From contig NZ_DS981498.1 of the NCBI RefSeq assembly GCF_000154845.1, positions 1 to 42,661 of the forward strand: 42,661 nt of DNA. The letters are read 5' to 3'. The DNA comes from Phocaeicola coprocola DSM 17136 (lineage in GTDB: Bacteria; Bacteroidota; Bacteroidia; Bacteroidales; Bacteroidaceae). Below the pieces are notes generated by a model, which was not told the DNA's origin, did not search any database, and saw only the letters and a list, made by a program, of their open reading frames with translations. The position numbers were made by a program, and so were the translations under genes. Of the stretch, positions 9,322-18,459 are shown one piece after another (position 1 is the first letter of the stretch; every line of letters begins with the position of its first letter).

Positions 9322-9354
9322 TTTGCCTGCTCCCTTGCATTATGGTTATTTTTG
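9322..9354 (+). promoter_or_regulatory. Bacteroidales promoter for the MarC gene
   Basis: A -33 box TTTG at 9322-9325 and -7 box TATTTTTG at 9347-9354 are separated by 21 nt, within the usual 19-21. The chosen MarC start at 9392 is 37 nt downstream and preceded by gaagagaa. Confidence 0.7.
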
Positions 9355-9391
9355 CATAACTTTGCGTAACATTAATCGTAATGAAGAGAAT

Positions 9392-9991
9392 ATGGGAACT
9401 TTAAATTTTCAAGAGCTGATCAGTGCTTTTATCGTATTGTTTGCAGTAATTGATATAATAGGTGCTGTGCCTATTATTTTAGATTTAAAGCAAAAAGGTC
9501 GTGCGGTAAATGCTGTTCAGGCTACTTTAATTGCTGCGGCATTATTGTTAGGGTTCTTTTTTGCCGGTGATATGATGCTGAAGCTATTTCAGGTTGACAT
9601 TGCTTCGTTTGCCGTTGCCGGAGCGTTTGTAATTTTTCTAATGTCGCTGGAAATGATTCTTGATATAGAGATATTTAAGAATACAGGACCTATAAAAGAG
9701 GCGACACTAGTCCCTTTAGTTTTCCCTCTGCTTGCCGGAGCCGGTTCGTTTACTACCTTGCTTTCACTAAGAGCCGAATATGCTTCTATTAACATTATTA
9801 TCGCGCTACTGCTAAATATGGTGTGGGTATATATCGTACTGAAGATGACCGACCGTATAGAACGCATTTTAGGGAAAGGTGGTATTTATATTATCCGGAA
9901 ATTCTTCGGTATAATTTTGCTTGCTATTTCCGCTCGCCTGTTTACTGCAAATATAACTTCTTTGATAGATCAGTTCCAACAGTTAAAATAA
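9392..9991 (+). CDS. MarC family integral membrane protein
   Basis: 199 aa with six predicted hydrophobic segments, e.g. residues 11-30 (FIVLFAVIDIIGAVPIILDL), 44-62 (LIAAALLLGFFFAGDMML) and 70-90. FPLLAGAGSFTTLLSL is the characteristic MarC loop. The family was named for multiple antibiotic resistance but its function is unsettled, so no substrate is assigned. The start at 9392 (MGTLNFQELISAF) is preferred over the in-frame ATG at 9323, which lies upstream of the predicted transcription start. It converges with mnmA. Confidence 0.9.
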   Translation: MGTLNFQELISAFIVLFAVIDIIGAVPIILDLKQKGRAVNAVQATLIAAALLLGFFFAGDMMLKLFQVDIASFAVAGAFVIFLMSLEMILDIEIFKNTGPIKEATLVPLVFPLLAGAGSFTTLLSLRAEYASINIIIALLLNMVWVYIVLKMTDRIERILGKGGIYIIRKFFGIILLAISARLFTANITSLIDQFQQLK

Positions 9992-10061
9992 TAAAATCAG
10001 GACAAGCCATGCAGGAAAAAAACTGCAGCTTGTTCCCGATTTATCCAGATGTAGAGAGACT

Positions 10062-11123
10062 TTATTTTCGTATTTCTCCACTTCCGATACATAAATGGGC
10101 GTCTTTGTCGTAAATAACCCCAAACTGACCGGGAGCGATACCTTGTATTTTTTCAGAGCTTCTGATGTGGCATATGCCATTCTTTAATATGAGATTTCCC
10201 TGATGAAAGCCGTCTGTGTGGCGGACTTTAAAGCAGACTTGCTGTTCTTTTTCCGTAAGCCATGGATTGTCTGTAATGAAATGAAAGTCTGTTAATTTGA
10301 ATTCATTGCTGTATTGCTGTTCTGTGTCATATCCATGCGATACATACAATATATTGTTTTCTGTATCTTTGTCTACAACGAACCACGGACCTCCACTCAA
10401 TCCCAGTCCTTTACGTTGGCCGATAGTGTGAAACCAGAATCCGCGATGTTTGCCTATTTCTTTACCCGATTCCAGTTCTATGATACTTCCCTGGCGTTCT
10501 CCTAAGAAGCGTCGTATAAAGTCGTTGTAATTGATTTTTCCTAGAAAGCAGATTCCCTGACTGTCTTTCCTTTGTGCGCTGGGCAGTTTTGCCTGAGCTG
10601 CAATATGGCGTATTTCTTTTTTCATGTAACCGCCTAACGGAAATAGCAATTTGGAAACTTGCAGATAATTGATTTGAGCCAGAAAGTCAGTCTGGTCTTT
10701 AATCGCATCTTTTGCTGTTGCCAGCCAGGTTTTTCCATTCAGTTCACAAGTTGACGCGTAATGTCCTGTCGCTATTTTATCGTAAGCATATCCAGCCTTT
10801 TGCTCAAAACAACCGAATTTGATCAGCTTGTTGCACATTACATCCGGATTGGGAGTAAATCCGTTTCGAACCTTTTCTATTGTATATGCTACCACCTGAT
10901 CCCAATATTCTTTCTGAAGGTCAATAATCTCCAGTTGCAGGCCGTAACGGCGTGCCGTAGCAGTAGCCAGTTCGATATCCTCTTCTGCCGTACAACTAAG
11001 TTCGTTGTCGGTGTCCATTCCTATCTTAATGTAAAATAAGTCAGGTTTGTATCCTTGCTCGCAGAGTAAATGTACGGCTACGGCACTGTCTACTCCGCCT
11101 GAGATAAGTGCAGCTATATTCAT
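10062..11123 (-). CDS. mnmA: tRNA-specific 2-thiouridylase MnmA
   Basis: Thiolates U34 of tRNAs for Lys, Glu and Gln. 353 aa from the ATG at 11123 ([19 protein letters not shown]); the frame is open back to 11198, but only the shorter form begins like the family. The PP-loop SGGVDS lies near residue 8. The two catalytic cysteines are in the [12 protein letters not shown] region (near 93) and in GICFLG near 190. It follows ygiQ closely on the same strand. Confidence 0.93.
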   Translation of the reverse strand: MNIAALISGGVDSAVAVHLLCEQGYKPDLFYIKIGMDTDNELSCTAEEDIELATATARRYGLQLEIIDLQKEYWDQVVAYTIEKVRNGFTPNPDVMCNKLIKFGCFEQKAGYAYDKIATGHYASTCELNGKTWLATAKDAIKDQTDFLAQINYLQVSKLLFPLGGYMKKEIRHIAAQAKLPSAQRKDSQGICFLGKINYNDFIRRFLGERQGSIIELESGKEIGKHRGFWFHTIGQRKGLGLSGGPWFVVDKDTENNILYVSHGYDTEQQYSNEFKLTDFHFITDNPWLTEKEQQVCFKVRHTDGFHQGNLILKNGICHIRSSEKIQGIAPGQFGVIYDKDAHLCIGSGEIRK

Positions 11124-11201
11124 GGGCGATATTTTGTTTGTTGCAAAGATACCGCCTATCAGCTTTGTAGCAAATACCTTTTTTAGGGTATTTTGCATTT
11201 A

Positions 11202-13016
11202 CTACCTGCCATATAGCTTGTCGATCAGGTCACTTCTTCCTATTTTCTTCAGCTCATTGATGATAGCACGCCGTTCTTCTGGCTTGTACCAGAAGAAGAA
11301 CATACGCTGTGCCAGTTTGTCTTTCTGAGTTTTGGCAGAGAATACAGGTTCCAGTGTATAAGGATGATAGCCTGTATACCATGCCTCTGTAGCTACAGTC
11401 ATAGGAGTAGGAGTAAAGTCCTGTACCTGCTCCAGGTGGAAATCCAGCCGTTTGGTGATAACGGCAAGTTCAGCCATATCTTCTTCAGTACATCCCGGGT
11501 GACTGCTGATGAAATAAGGAATGATTTGCTGACGCAGGTTCAGCTCCTTATTTATTCGGTCGAAGATACGTTTGAAGCGATAGAACTGTTCAAACGGCGG
11601 TTTACGCATGATATAAAGCACACGGTCGCTGGTATGTTCCGGAGCCACTTTCAAGCGTCCGCTTACATGACGTGCTATCAGCTCCCGAGTGTATTCCGCC
11701 GTACTCTTGTTTACTTCAGGATCCTTGCTCTCGTGCAACAGTAAATCATATCGGACACCGCTTCCGATAAAACTCTTTTTAATCTTAGGGAGCGCATCGA
11801 CAGCATGATAAATATCCAGCAGCGGGCGATGATCGGTATTCAGGTTCGGACATACCTTAGGATGGATACACGACGGGCGTTTGCACCGGCGGCACATACG
11901 TTCGTCACGTCCGTGCATGCCATACATGTTTGCCGAAGGTCCTCCCAGATCACTTAAGTAACCTTTAAAATCAGGCATTTCCGTAATAGCCTTTACTTCC
12001 TTTAAAATACTTTCCTTGCTCCGGCTCACGATAAATTTTCCCTGATGCGCAGAAATCGTACAGAAAGCACATCCTCCGAAGCATCCCCGATGAATATTGA
12101 CCGAGAATTTTATCATGTCGAAGGCAGGAATCCGCTTCCCTTTATACTTAGGATGAGGCAAGCGGGTATAAGGCAAGTCGAACGACATATCAAGTTCTCC
12201 CTGTGTCATTGGAGGGTATGGAGGATTCACCACTACCACATCGTTTCCAACTTCCTGATAGATGCGTGCAGCTTCATATTTATTCGATTCCTCCTCAATA
12301 TGGCGGAAGTTTTGTGCCTGTTTCTTTTTATCCTTCAAGCACTCCTCGTGTGAAAACAAGCGCAAATCGTTTTCGCTGGAAGCAAACTTAGCTTTCCGGC
12401 ACAAATAAGCCGTTTGAGGTAAGTCGTAGGGGATAGCACCGTCTGTTTTCAGCCGTTTGCATAAATCTGTAATGGGTTTTTCTCCCATTCCGTATATCAA
12501 CAAGTCGGCTCCTGATTCGGTCAGGATAGAAGGACGGACTTTGTCTTCCCAATAATCATAATGAGTCAACCGGCGCAGGGAAGCCTCAATTCCCCCCAGG
12601 ATGACTGGTACGTCCGGATAGAGTTTTTTCAATATCTGAGTATAAACAATGCTTGGATATTCCGGCCGCATGTCGTGTCGTCCGTCGGGAGTATATGCGT
12701 CTTCACTGCGCAGACGTTTGTTGGCCGTATATTTGTTGACCATACTATCCATACATCCGGCAGAAACACCGAAAAACAATCGTGGTCGTCCCAGTTTTTT
12801 GAAATCGCGCAAATCATCACGCCAGTTAGGCTGGGGAATAATGGCCACTTTTAGTCCTTGTGCTTCCAGCATACGACCGATGACGGCAGCACCAAACGAA
12901 GGATGATCTACATATGCATCTCCACTGAACAGGATAACATCCAGTTCATCCCATCCTCTCAATTCTACTTCTTTTTTGGTTGTAGGCAACCAGTCGGTTA
13001 GTTTATACTCTTTCAA
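11202..13016 (-). CDS. YgiQ family radical SAM protein
   Basis: 604 aa. The radical SAM cluster motif is CFGGCAFC (Cys-x3-Cys-x2-Cys) near residue 315. The N-terminal third is the YgiQ-specific UPF0313 region (MKEYKLTDWLPTTKKEVELRGWDELD, shown in parts), with B12-binding-like features such as VILFSGDAYVDHPSFG. The C-terminus carries the HPGCTEEDM and EQVQDFTPTPMT signatures. The reaction is not known. Full-length for the family and probably co-transcribed with mnmA. Confidence 0.93.
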   Translation of the reverse strand: MKEYKLTDWLPTTKKEVELRGWDELDVILFSGDAYVDHPSFGAAVIGRMLEAQGLKVAIIPQPNWRDDLRDFKKLGRPRLFFGVSAGCMDSMVNKYTANKRLRSEDAYTPDGRHDMRPEYPSIVYTQILKKLYPDVPVILGGIEASLRRLTHYDYWEDKVRPSILTESGADLLIYGMGEKPITDLCKRLKTDGAIPYDLPQTAYLCRKAKFASSENDLRLFSHEECLKDKKKQAQNFRHIEEESNKYEAARIYQEVGNDVVVVNPPYPPMTQGELDMSFDLPYTRLPHPKYKGKRIPAFDMIKFSVNIHRGCFGGCAFCTISAHQGKFIVSRSKESILKEVKAITEMPDFKGYLSDLGGPSANMYGMHGRDERMCRRCKRPSCIHPKVCPNLNTDHRPLLDIYHAVDALPKIKKSFIGSGVRYDLLLHESKDPEVNKSTAEYTRELIARHVSGRLKVAPEHTSDRVLYIMRKPPFEQFYRFKRIFDRINKELNLRQQIIPYFISSHPGCTEEDMAELAVITKRLDFHLEQVQDFTPTPMTVATEAWYTGYHPYTLEPVFSAKTQKDKLAQRMFFFWYKPEERRAIINELKKIGRSDLIDKLYGR

Positions 13017-13086
13017 ATTTCAATATTTTTAGTTAGTCACAGGCATTGCCCTTTTTTTAAATTCCTTGTCAGAAAACAAGGAAAGA

Positions 13087-13185
13087 GCCTGTTTTAAAAT
13101 TTCGGATATGTGTTTTTCCGGCATTTTTACAGCTTTCTTTTACGGAAAACTAAAAAAATAAACCGGTATGAAATTTAAAACAGGC
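13087..13185. repeat. Long intergenic inverted repeat
   Basis: The outer arms are GCCTGTTTTAAAATTTC at 13087-13103 and GAAATTTAAAACAGGC at 13170-13185 (one extra A in the left arm). They close a 66-nt interior that itself has cgg/ccgg pairs. It occupies the gap between the 108-aa gene and ygiQ, both on the minus strand. It may serve as a terminator, but its size suggests a small dispersed palindromic element. Confidence 0.6.
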
Positions 13186-13194
13186 CCTTTCTTA

Positions 13195-13521
13195 TTATTC
13201 TTCTTCTGTTTCTTCTTCTGTTGTCTGTTGTTCGTTTTCCCACTTAATGTAAAGCAGAATCAACTGATGAAGTCCGAATGCTTTCATATTATTGTGGTAA
13301 ATAACATCAATGCAAAGATCTAATAAATCTTTACAATTCTCTGTCATGGATGCGATAAGCGAACGGACATTCAGTTTCAGCTTGTCAAGAACCGATTCAT
13401 CAACAATACCGTTGCTGTCTATCAGTTGTTGGAACAAGGCATATTTTTGAATTGTTTTCAGATGTTCTTCCGATATCTCCATGCTGCGTGTGCCAGATAC
13501 GTTTGTTTGTATTGTGTACAT
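13195..13521 (-). CDS. Conserved small protein of unknown function
   Basis: 108 aa, no family recognised. It is mostly alpha-helical and acidic, ending in a run of Thr/Glu (TTEEETEEE). There is no signal peptide or membrane segment. A central stretch has two Cys and one His (MTENCKDLLDLCIDVIYHNN). The start context at 13521 is acceptable: MYTIQTNVSGTRSME. It stands alone between an inverted repeat and the golvesin-type gene, 62 nt from the latter. Confidence 0.7.
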   Translation of the reverse strand: MYTIQTNVSGTRSMEISEEHLKTIQKYALFQQLIDSNGIVDESVLDKLKLNVRSLIASMTENCKDLLDLCIDVIYHNNMKAFGLHQLILLYIKWENEQQTTEEETEEE

Positions 13522-13582
13522 AGTCTTGATTATTTTTAACGTTTACATGAGCAAAGATAAAAAATTAAATGAATAGAGAGCA

Positions 13583-16450
13583 TTATTTCTCCTCAAAAAA
13601 GTGCAGCATGGCTTTCATGACATGTGTCCGCTGGTCAGCATTCACGATACTTTCGAAAGGGAAGCCCAAAACAAAAGTACGGTACGCTCCTTTATAAGCC
13701 ACTCCGGCACACTGTTTTCCTTCTGTATAACAAAATACAGGGAAAGCTTGTTCAGCTGGAAGAATACAGTCGGGGGCAGGAACAGCATACGTCTGCTCAT
13801 TGGCACCACGTGGAATCTGAAACCTGATATTCGTTCCGAAAATCTCTCCCGAGCGTACATGTTTCATGCTTCCTCCGTATGTGTATTTCAAAACATTGGC
13901 GGTGAAGTTTGTATCGCCCAGCTTATTACCGATATAAGAACCGCTGATAAACAATTTTCCTCCACCTCGACAATAATTGGTAAGAGCCTGTTGCATACGG
14001 CTGCTCAAAGTGCTGTTTTCTGCTCCATAAATAATATCTACCATGTAATACGGACTTAAATCAGTAGAACCACTCTCAACGGTTTCGCTGCTGCATGACA
14101 CAAACGAATAGCGTCCGGCTGTCTGGATAGCCTTACCGTGCACAAACGGATAATCGAATGTATTTCCGGCAATCTGCATTCCTTCCAGCTCATTGCCGCT
14201 ATAACCTAAACCTTCTTCAGTTTCTATACCGGCTTTTGTGCGGTTAAAATTCTGCTGGTAGCCGCAAAATGCTGTCGTGCTGATGTATGGCAATCCCGGG
14301 TCGGACTGAATATCAAAACCTTGCATCATAAGGTTATTCATTGATTCCGGTCTACTTGTACGGTGAAATGCATTTACAATGAGTACTGTACCTTTACTTC
14401 TCTTTGCTTTGTAAGCCGACAAAATTTCTGAAGGGAAACTTTCACCTCCCTTATTTACAGCGGTAACCTTGAAACTATAAACCAGCCCAGGTTCTGCTTT
14501 TACAGTAAAACTGGTCCCTTTTACGTATGTTCCGTTGTCGAATCCACCATATCCGATACGCGTATAAACCACATATCCCTGAGCTTTTGCTGTTGGTTCC
14601 AACGGGTCTTCTGTTGGAATCCAGCGCAGTTCGAATGTATTTTTCTTCTTTCCTTCAGTCACTGCAAAATGGCTGACTGGCAACGGCTGAACTGTATAGT
14701 TGCTATGATGCATTTCTGCGAGGTATTTCAATATCGATTTGTAAACAGAACGTGCTACCGTAAATTTAAATTCCGGTTCATAGCCCAGTTTCAAATCGGC
14801 GAAATTCTGATGCGAAAGTGTTTCGAGTATCATCGAAGGTACAGCCGGCAGGCGAGTTTCGCTATAGTTCCGGTTCCACATGCTGCGTCGTGCCCACTGT
14901 ATGCCAAAGCGTGAACTGATATCTTTTTGCAATCCGGTCAGTACCATGTCTGTCAAGTCGCGTGATGCATAACGTGAAATCCCGCTGTTTACCTTTCCGT
15001 CGTTGAAATTGGTTGTATAGATACCCAGTGAGCCAACCAGCGCATCGTCAGTCTTGAATCCGGCATCACTATGCATGGCAAAAGTCAGTTCGAAAGGAAC
15101 TTTCAGACCTTTTTCCGTGGGATTGAACACCGAACCTCCACTTAGGTAGTTGGTCATCAGTGAACGTGCATTGATATCATCATTATAATCGTTTTCCCCC
15201 TGACTCTTGCTGTATACCTCGTATGGCATTCCTGCCCATTGCCCCCAGTAGCGCGCTCCTTCCAGGTAACGTGGCACTCCGCTGACGTTTCCGCCGCGAA
15301 TGATATTTCCCATACCACCTCCAAAGCGGACAGCATCGGCGCAAACTACACCTTTTTGTGAACTCTCGTTGCTCAGTACTACCATACCGTAATCGTTCAC
15401 CCCTTTGTCGAATTCGAATGTACCCAGATACACCCACGTTCCGCCACCCATTTGCTGGTTGACTTTAAATTCGGTGACGCCTCCTTTATGGAATACCAGA
15501 TATTTGGCATCCGAAACACTCTGAGGCAAAGTTTGATAACTTACATATACAGCATATTTTCCTGTTTCAGGAATATTGGGAATCCATTCGGCAAAAGCTT
15601 TTTCTGGTTTTGAGAGGGTAGAGATAAAGCGTGCCGTGCCGTCGCGGAACGGATTATAGTTGTCAGGATATCGGAGATATTTCTGGGCAAACCCCGGTTG
15701 CGAGGTGGTCTTCCATACGTTTTTTTTGTAATTCTTTTCGAAGTACCGGCTGCCGGGAGTACATGTATTATTGTCCACTATCACCTCATTCTTTTGCCAG
15801 TCGCGCTCACGTGGTGTAAAAACCACTGCTCCGGCGTTTTCGAGCATCGGAATAAGATAAGGTACTACGATAGACTGAGTATACAAATCTTCGGTAGTAC
15901 CGAACAAGCGTGGACGCTGCCAGCGCCATTCGTTACGGTCGTTCTTATAAAATTTTCCGTGACTTTGCCATACGGCAATATGCCGGTCCTGTAATCCCTG
16001 ACTGATTTTGAACGGTTTCGAGATATTCTGCGTCCATGCATCACCTTTATATTCTATTTTTCCATACAGACGTTCCTTGTCCTTTCCCTTCTTGCGCAGA
16101 AAGTTAGGTATCAGATTTTCTATAGGCTGACCGTCAGCATACAGAGTTATCCGATAGTAATTTACGGGGCCAGGCAATAACTGTTTCAGAGAGCGGTAAA
16201 TAGCCTGTGTGTTTTCTTCTGTAAAAGGCTGGTAACCAAAATTATCATTGGCATATACTTGTAAAGTCTTGTGCTCATGATCGACTGTAAAGTGGTCGAG
16301 TTTGCATGTACCGATATTTGCATAACTCGTCTGGTAATTAATGAAATAGTCCGTCAAGCGTTGTTCAATATTTTTTTCCAAGCTTTGAGCCGGTAAATTA
16401 CCTGAAACACAAAGTAACAGGCAGATATATGCAAGAAAAAATCGTTTCAT
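13583..16450 (-). CDS. Secreted golvesin-domain / N-acetylmuramoyl-L-alanine amidase protein
   Basis: 955 aa from the ATG at 16450, which starts a clear signal peptide (MKRFFLAYICLLLCVSGNLPAQS). After an N-terminal region, about 265-390 is a golvesin C-terminal-like beta domain (KYAVYVSYQTLP, GGTWVYLGTFEFDKG, ADAVRFGGG). About 460-600 has amidase_3-like catalytic pieces (AMHSDAGF, and ETLSHQNFAD with the Glu). About 625-705 is a fibronectin III domain, followed by a C-terminal glutamine-amidotransferase-like region. It probably cuts peptidoglycan in the periplasm; this is inferred from the domains. The mobile element is inserted 30 bp upstream of its start codon. Confidence 0.87.
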   Translation of the reverse strand: MKRFFLAYICLLLCVSGNLPAQSLEKNIEQRLTDYFINYQTSYANIGTCKLDHFTVDHEHKTLQVYANDNFGYQPFTEENTQAIYRSLKQLLPGPVNYYRITLYADGQPIENLIPNFLRKKGKDKERLYGKIEYKGDAWTQNISKPFKISQGLQDRHIAVWQSHGKFYKNDRNEWRWQRPRLFGTTEDLYTQSIVVPYLIPMLENAGAVVFTPRERDWQKNEVIVDNNTCTPGSRYFEKNYKKNVWKTTSQPGFAQKYLRYPDNYNPFRDGTARFISTLSKPEKAFAEWIPNIPETGKYAVYVSYQTLPQSVSDAKYLVFHKGGVTEFKVNQQMGGGTWVYLGTFEFDKGVNDYGMVVLSNESSQKGVVCADAVRFGGGMGNIIRGGNVSGVPRYLEGARYWGQWAGMPYEVYSKSQGENDYNDDINARSLMTNYLSGGSVFNPTEKGLKVPFELTFAMHSDAGFKTDDALVGSLGIYTTNFNDGKVNSGISRYASRDLTDMVLTGLQKDISSRFGIQWARRSMWNRNYSETRLPAVPSMILETLSHQNFADLKLGYEPEFKFTVARSVYKSILKYLAEMHHSNYTVQPLPVSHFAVTEGKKKNTFELRWIPTEDPLEPTAKAQGYVVYTRIGYGGFDNGTYVKGTSFTVKAEPGLVYSFKVTAVNKGGESFPSEILSAYKAKRSKGTVLIVNAFHRTSRPESMNNLMMQGFDIQSDPGLPYISTTAFCGYQQNFNRTKAGIETEEGLGYSGNELEGMQIAGNTFDYPFVHGKAIQTAGRYSFVSCSSETVESGSTDLSPYYMVDIIYGAENSTLSSRMQQALTNYCRGGGKLFISGSYIGNKLGDTNFTANVLKYTYGGSMKHVRSGEIFGTNIRFQIPRGANEQTYAVPAPDCILPAEQAFPVFCYTEGKQCAGVAYKGAYRTFVLGFPFESIVNADQRTHVMKAMLHFFEEK

Positions 16451-16474
16451 AATGTAAGTTTTTATGTTGAGGGA

Positions 16475-16482
16475 CAAACTTA
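16475..16482 (-). promoter_or_regulatory. -7 box of the golvesin/amidase gene at the element edge
   Basis: TAAGTTTG on the minus strand fits TAnnTTTG and lies 25 nt before the ATG at 16450. Its upstream half overlaps the left 21-bp repeat (16480-16500), so any -33 or operator sequence further upstream is now supplied by the mobile element. No TTTG -33 is seen at 19-21 nt. Confidence 0.5.
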
Positions 16483-16500
16483 CGGAAAATCTGTGGAATA
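16480..16500 (+). repeat. Left 21-bp direct repeat (attL core)
   Basis: TTACGGAAAATCTGTGGAAT+A occurs here and again at 29361-29381 without mismatch; the flanking bases differ on both sides. Its position at the edge of the integrase-bearing segment makes it the likely integration core duplicated by site-specific recombination. Confidence 0.85.
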
Positions 16501-16595
16501 TCCGCCGAATTGCAGCAGATTAACGCAACAGGATTTGATAATTAGGGAGTTAGAGGAAAAACGCAGAAGTTGGGCAGACAGTTGAAAACCGTCTT

Positions 16596-16637
16596 AAAGC
16601 AGATTAAAGCAAAAGAACGGTTTCCTAATCATTACCC
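16596..16637 (+). repeat. Left arm-type repeat (putative integrase or factor site)
   Basis: AAAGCAGATTAAAGCAA...ACGGTTTCCTAATCATTACCC matches AAAGCAGAACAAAGCAA...ACGGTTGCTAAATCATTACCC at 29259-29301 in the same orientation. Both copies lie inside the element, about 95 and 60 bp from the cores. This is the arrangement expected of arm-type integrase sites. Confidence 0.65.
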
Positions 16638-16669
16638 GATGAAAGTGCAGATTTAACAGTTCCTGTTTC

Positions 16670-16736
16670 ATTTTGCGGCGTTCTGCGCAGTTTTGCTTAT
16701 CAATAGGTAACTCGTTGATTTATAGTTTTGCAACCA
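16670..16736 (+). promoter_or_regulatory. 67-bp upstream module of the integrase gene
   Basis: This segment aligns without gaps to 22324-22390 (46 of 67 identical by hand). Both contain TTTGC.TATCAA and end in TAGnTTTGCAACCA. The TAGTTTTG at 16723-16730 is a good -7 box, but the TTTG upstream is 27 nt away rather than 19-21. This suggests a promoter needing an activator or an operator in the shared part. The integrase ATG is 20 nt after the -7 box. Confidence 0.55.
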
Positions 16737-16749
16737 AAAAGAAACGAGT

Positions 16750-17910
16750 ATGGCAAGAAGCACATTCAAGGTGCTGTTCTACGTGAACGGCAGTAAGGAA
16801 AAGAACGGAATTGTCCCCATCATGGGACGAGTTACAATCAATGGTACGGTAGCACAGTTCAGCTGCAAGCGGACTATCCCGAAAGAGCTTTGGGATGCCA
16901 AAGGGAACAAGGCAAAGGGCAAGAGTATGGAAGCGAGGGAAACCAATCTTGCGCTTGACAACATCAAGGCTCAAATCATCAAGCATTACCAGCGTATATC
17001 CGACCGTGAAGCCTATGTAACGGCAGAAATGGTACGCAATGCCTATCAGGGATTGGGCGGTGAGTATGAAACGTTGCTCGGTGCTTTCGACAAGGAAAAT
17101 GAAGTGTTCAAGAAGCGTGTCGGAAAAGACAGGGGCAGGGCAACCTATATGGCAAGGGTACGGGCAAGAAACCATGTGGCGGCATTCATCAGGTCACATT
17201 ACAAGCGGAACGACATCTCCATGCCTGAACTTACGCCCGACTTCATCAAGGAGTTCGCCGTGTTCCTTTCCAACGAAGCCGGACTGCACAACGGTTCGAT
17301 ATGGGAAAACTGCATGTGGCTGAAAGGTGTGGTGATGCGGGCGCATTTCAACGGACATATACCGAGGAATCCGTTTGCCCAGTTCCATATAAGCCCGAAC
17401 ACGAAAGAGCGTGAATATCTGACGGAGAATGAGTTAAAAACATTGATGGAATTTCAGCTCAAAGACCCCAAGAACTCCTATCTCCGTGATATTTTTGTTT
17501 TCGCCAGTTTTACCGCCCTCTCATTCGTGGATATAAAGGAATTAAGCAACGACCAGATTGTGGAAGTGAACGGTGAGAAATGGATTATTTCCAAACGACA
17601 CAAGACGGGTGTACCGTTTCAGGTGAAGCTGCTGGATATTCCCTTGCAGATAATCGAGCGTTACAAGGCTTTTCAGGAAAACAATCTTGTATTCCCCAAT
17701 CTCAACTATTGGTCAATATGCAAGCGTATGGGAAAGATGATAAAGGAATGCGGCATCACCAAGAAAATCAGCTTTCATTGCTCAAGGCACGGATTTGCGA
17801 TCCTGGCTCTCAGCAAAGGGATGCCAATCGAGAGTGTCAGCCGTATTTTGGGGCATACGAACATCAAGACTACGCAAATCTATGCGAGTGCGCCCAGAAT
17901 GGTCGCTTAA
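16750..17910 (+). CDS. Tyrosine recombinase (integrase), 5' exon plus intron read-through
   Basis: Bacteroidales element integrase that would move the element by att recombination. It has an N-terminal arm/SAM-like region (residues 1-200) and a catalytic domain: FTALSFVDIKEL replaces the usual first-Arg box, as in other Bacteroidales integrases, followed by HCSRHGFA (H-x-x-R), GHTNIKTTQIYA and catalytic Tyr 378. A group II intron starts at 17888, so without splicing the protein ends in eight foreign residues at 17910 (386 aa). Joining 17887 to 20382 restores frame and gives 409 aa ending KSFGNVKIAGI, the usual family length. Full activity probably needs splicing; this is inference. Confidence 0.93.
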   Translation: MARSTFKVLFYVNGSKEKNGIVPIMGRVTINGTVAQFSCKRTIPKELWDAKGNKAKGKSMEARETNLALDNIKAQIIKHYQRISDREAYVTAEMVRNAYQGLGGEYETLLGAFDKENEVFKKRVGKDRGRATYMARVRARNHVAAFIRSHYKRNDISMPELTPDFIKEFAVFLSNEAGLHNGSIWENCMWLKGVVMRAHFNGHIPRNPFAQFHISPNTKEREYLTENELKTLMEFQLKDPKNSYLRDIFVFASFTALSFVDIKELSNDQIVEVNGEKWIISKRHKTGVPFQVKLLDIPLQIIERYKAFQENNLVFPNLNYWSICKRMGKMIKECGITKKISFHCSRHGFAILALSKGMPIESVSRILGHTNIKTTQIYASAPRMVA

Positions 17911-18459
17911 TAAATACTTCTTTAGCAAGAAGTTAGGATTGGGTTCGATATAGTCCTATCGTCAATCAGTTTATCCAAAAGGGAAACCCGATGGAGAGTG
18001 TAGCATACTGATTAAAGCTCCAAGTCCACTAATAGTCAGGTGGCGACTGAGGGGCAAGACGAAAAGACATACATAAGGATGAAGCCTTGATTGGTTGAAT
18101 GATAGTTCAGGGTACCAAATCTTGTAACAACGGAAGACTATTATACATACGTTGTTTCATAGTACTCTGCCTATTTTGTGCGTTAGTGCAGAGCATAAAG
18201 AACCGACTATGACACAGCCGCAATAAGCGGACAAGAACGAAAGTCGCATCCGACAGTATGTCGTGCTAATAGTTATTAAGAGAACTAACTGGGGATTACC
18301 TAAGTCGGAACGCTGGAACAAACAGCTATAAAGAAAGCTTTTGAATATCCGATATGGTAACGGAACTTCCGTAGTAGTCCGAGCAGGGGAAAGCCTTGTA
18401 CATGGCGAAGGGAAGTAGTCTGTAACTTTAATACAAACAACGGAAAACGTGAGAGACGT
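17888..18459 (+). ncRNA. Group II intron ribozyme, domains I-III
   Basis: There is no reading frame here beyond short shadows; this is the catalytic RNA 5' part. EBS1 candidate TCGCAT lies at 18245-18250. The stretch agttattaagagaactaactgggg (18271 on, in pieces) and the purine-rich segment before the maturase are typical of such RNA. Secondary structure was not computed. Confidence 0.75.

Noticed and set aside
11124..11198. Upstream extension of mnmA
   Set aside because: The family starts at [10 protein letters not shown]; the 25 extra residues have no family support.
16681..16730. Canonical TTTG-N19-21-TAnnTTTG promoter for the integrase
   Set aside because: The nearest TTTG is 27 nt from the -7 box; only the -7 match stands, so it is listed as a module of unknown control.
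17880..17910. Integrase stop at 17910 as its true end
   Set aside because: The last eight codons lie inside the intron; splicing restores the natural C-terminus.
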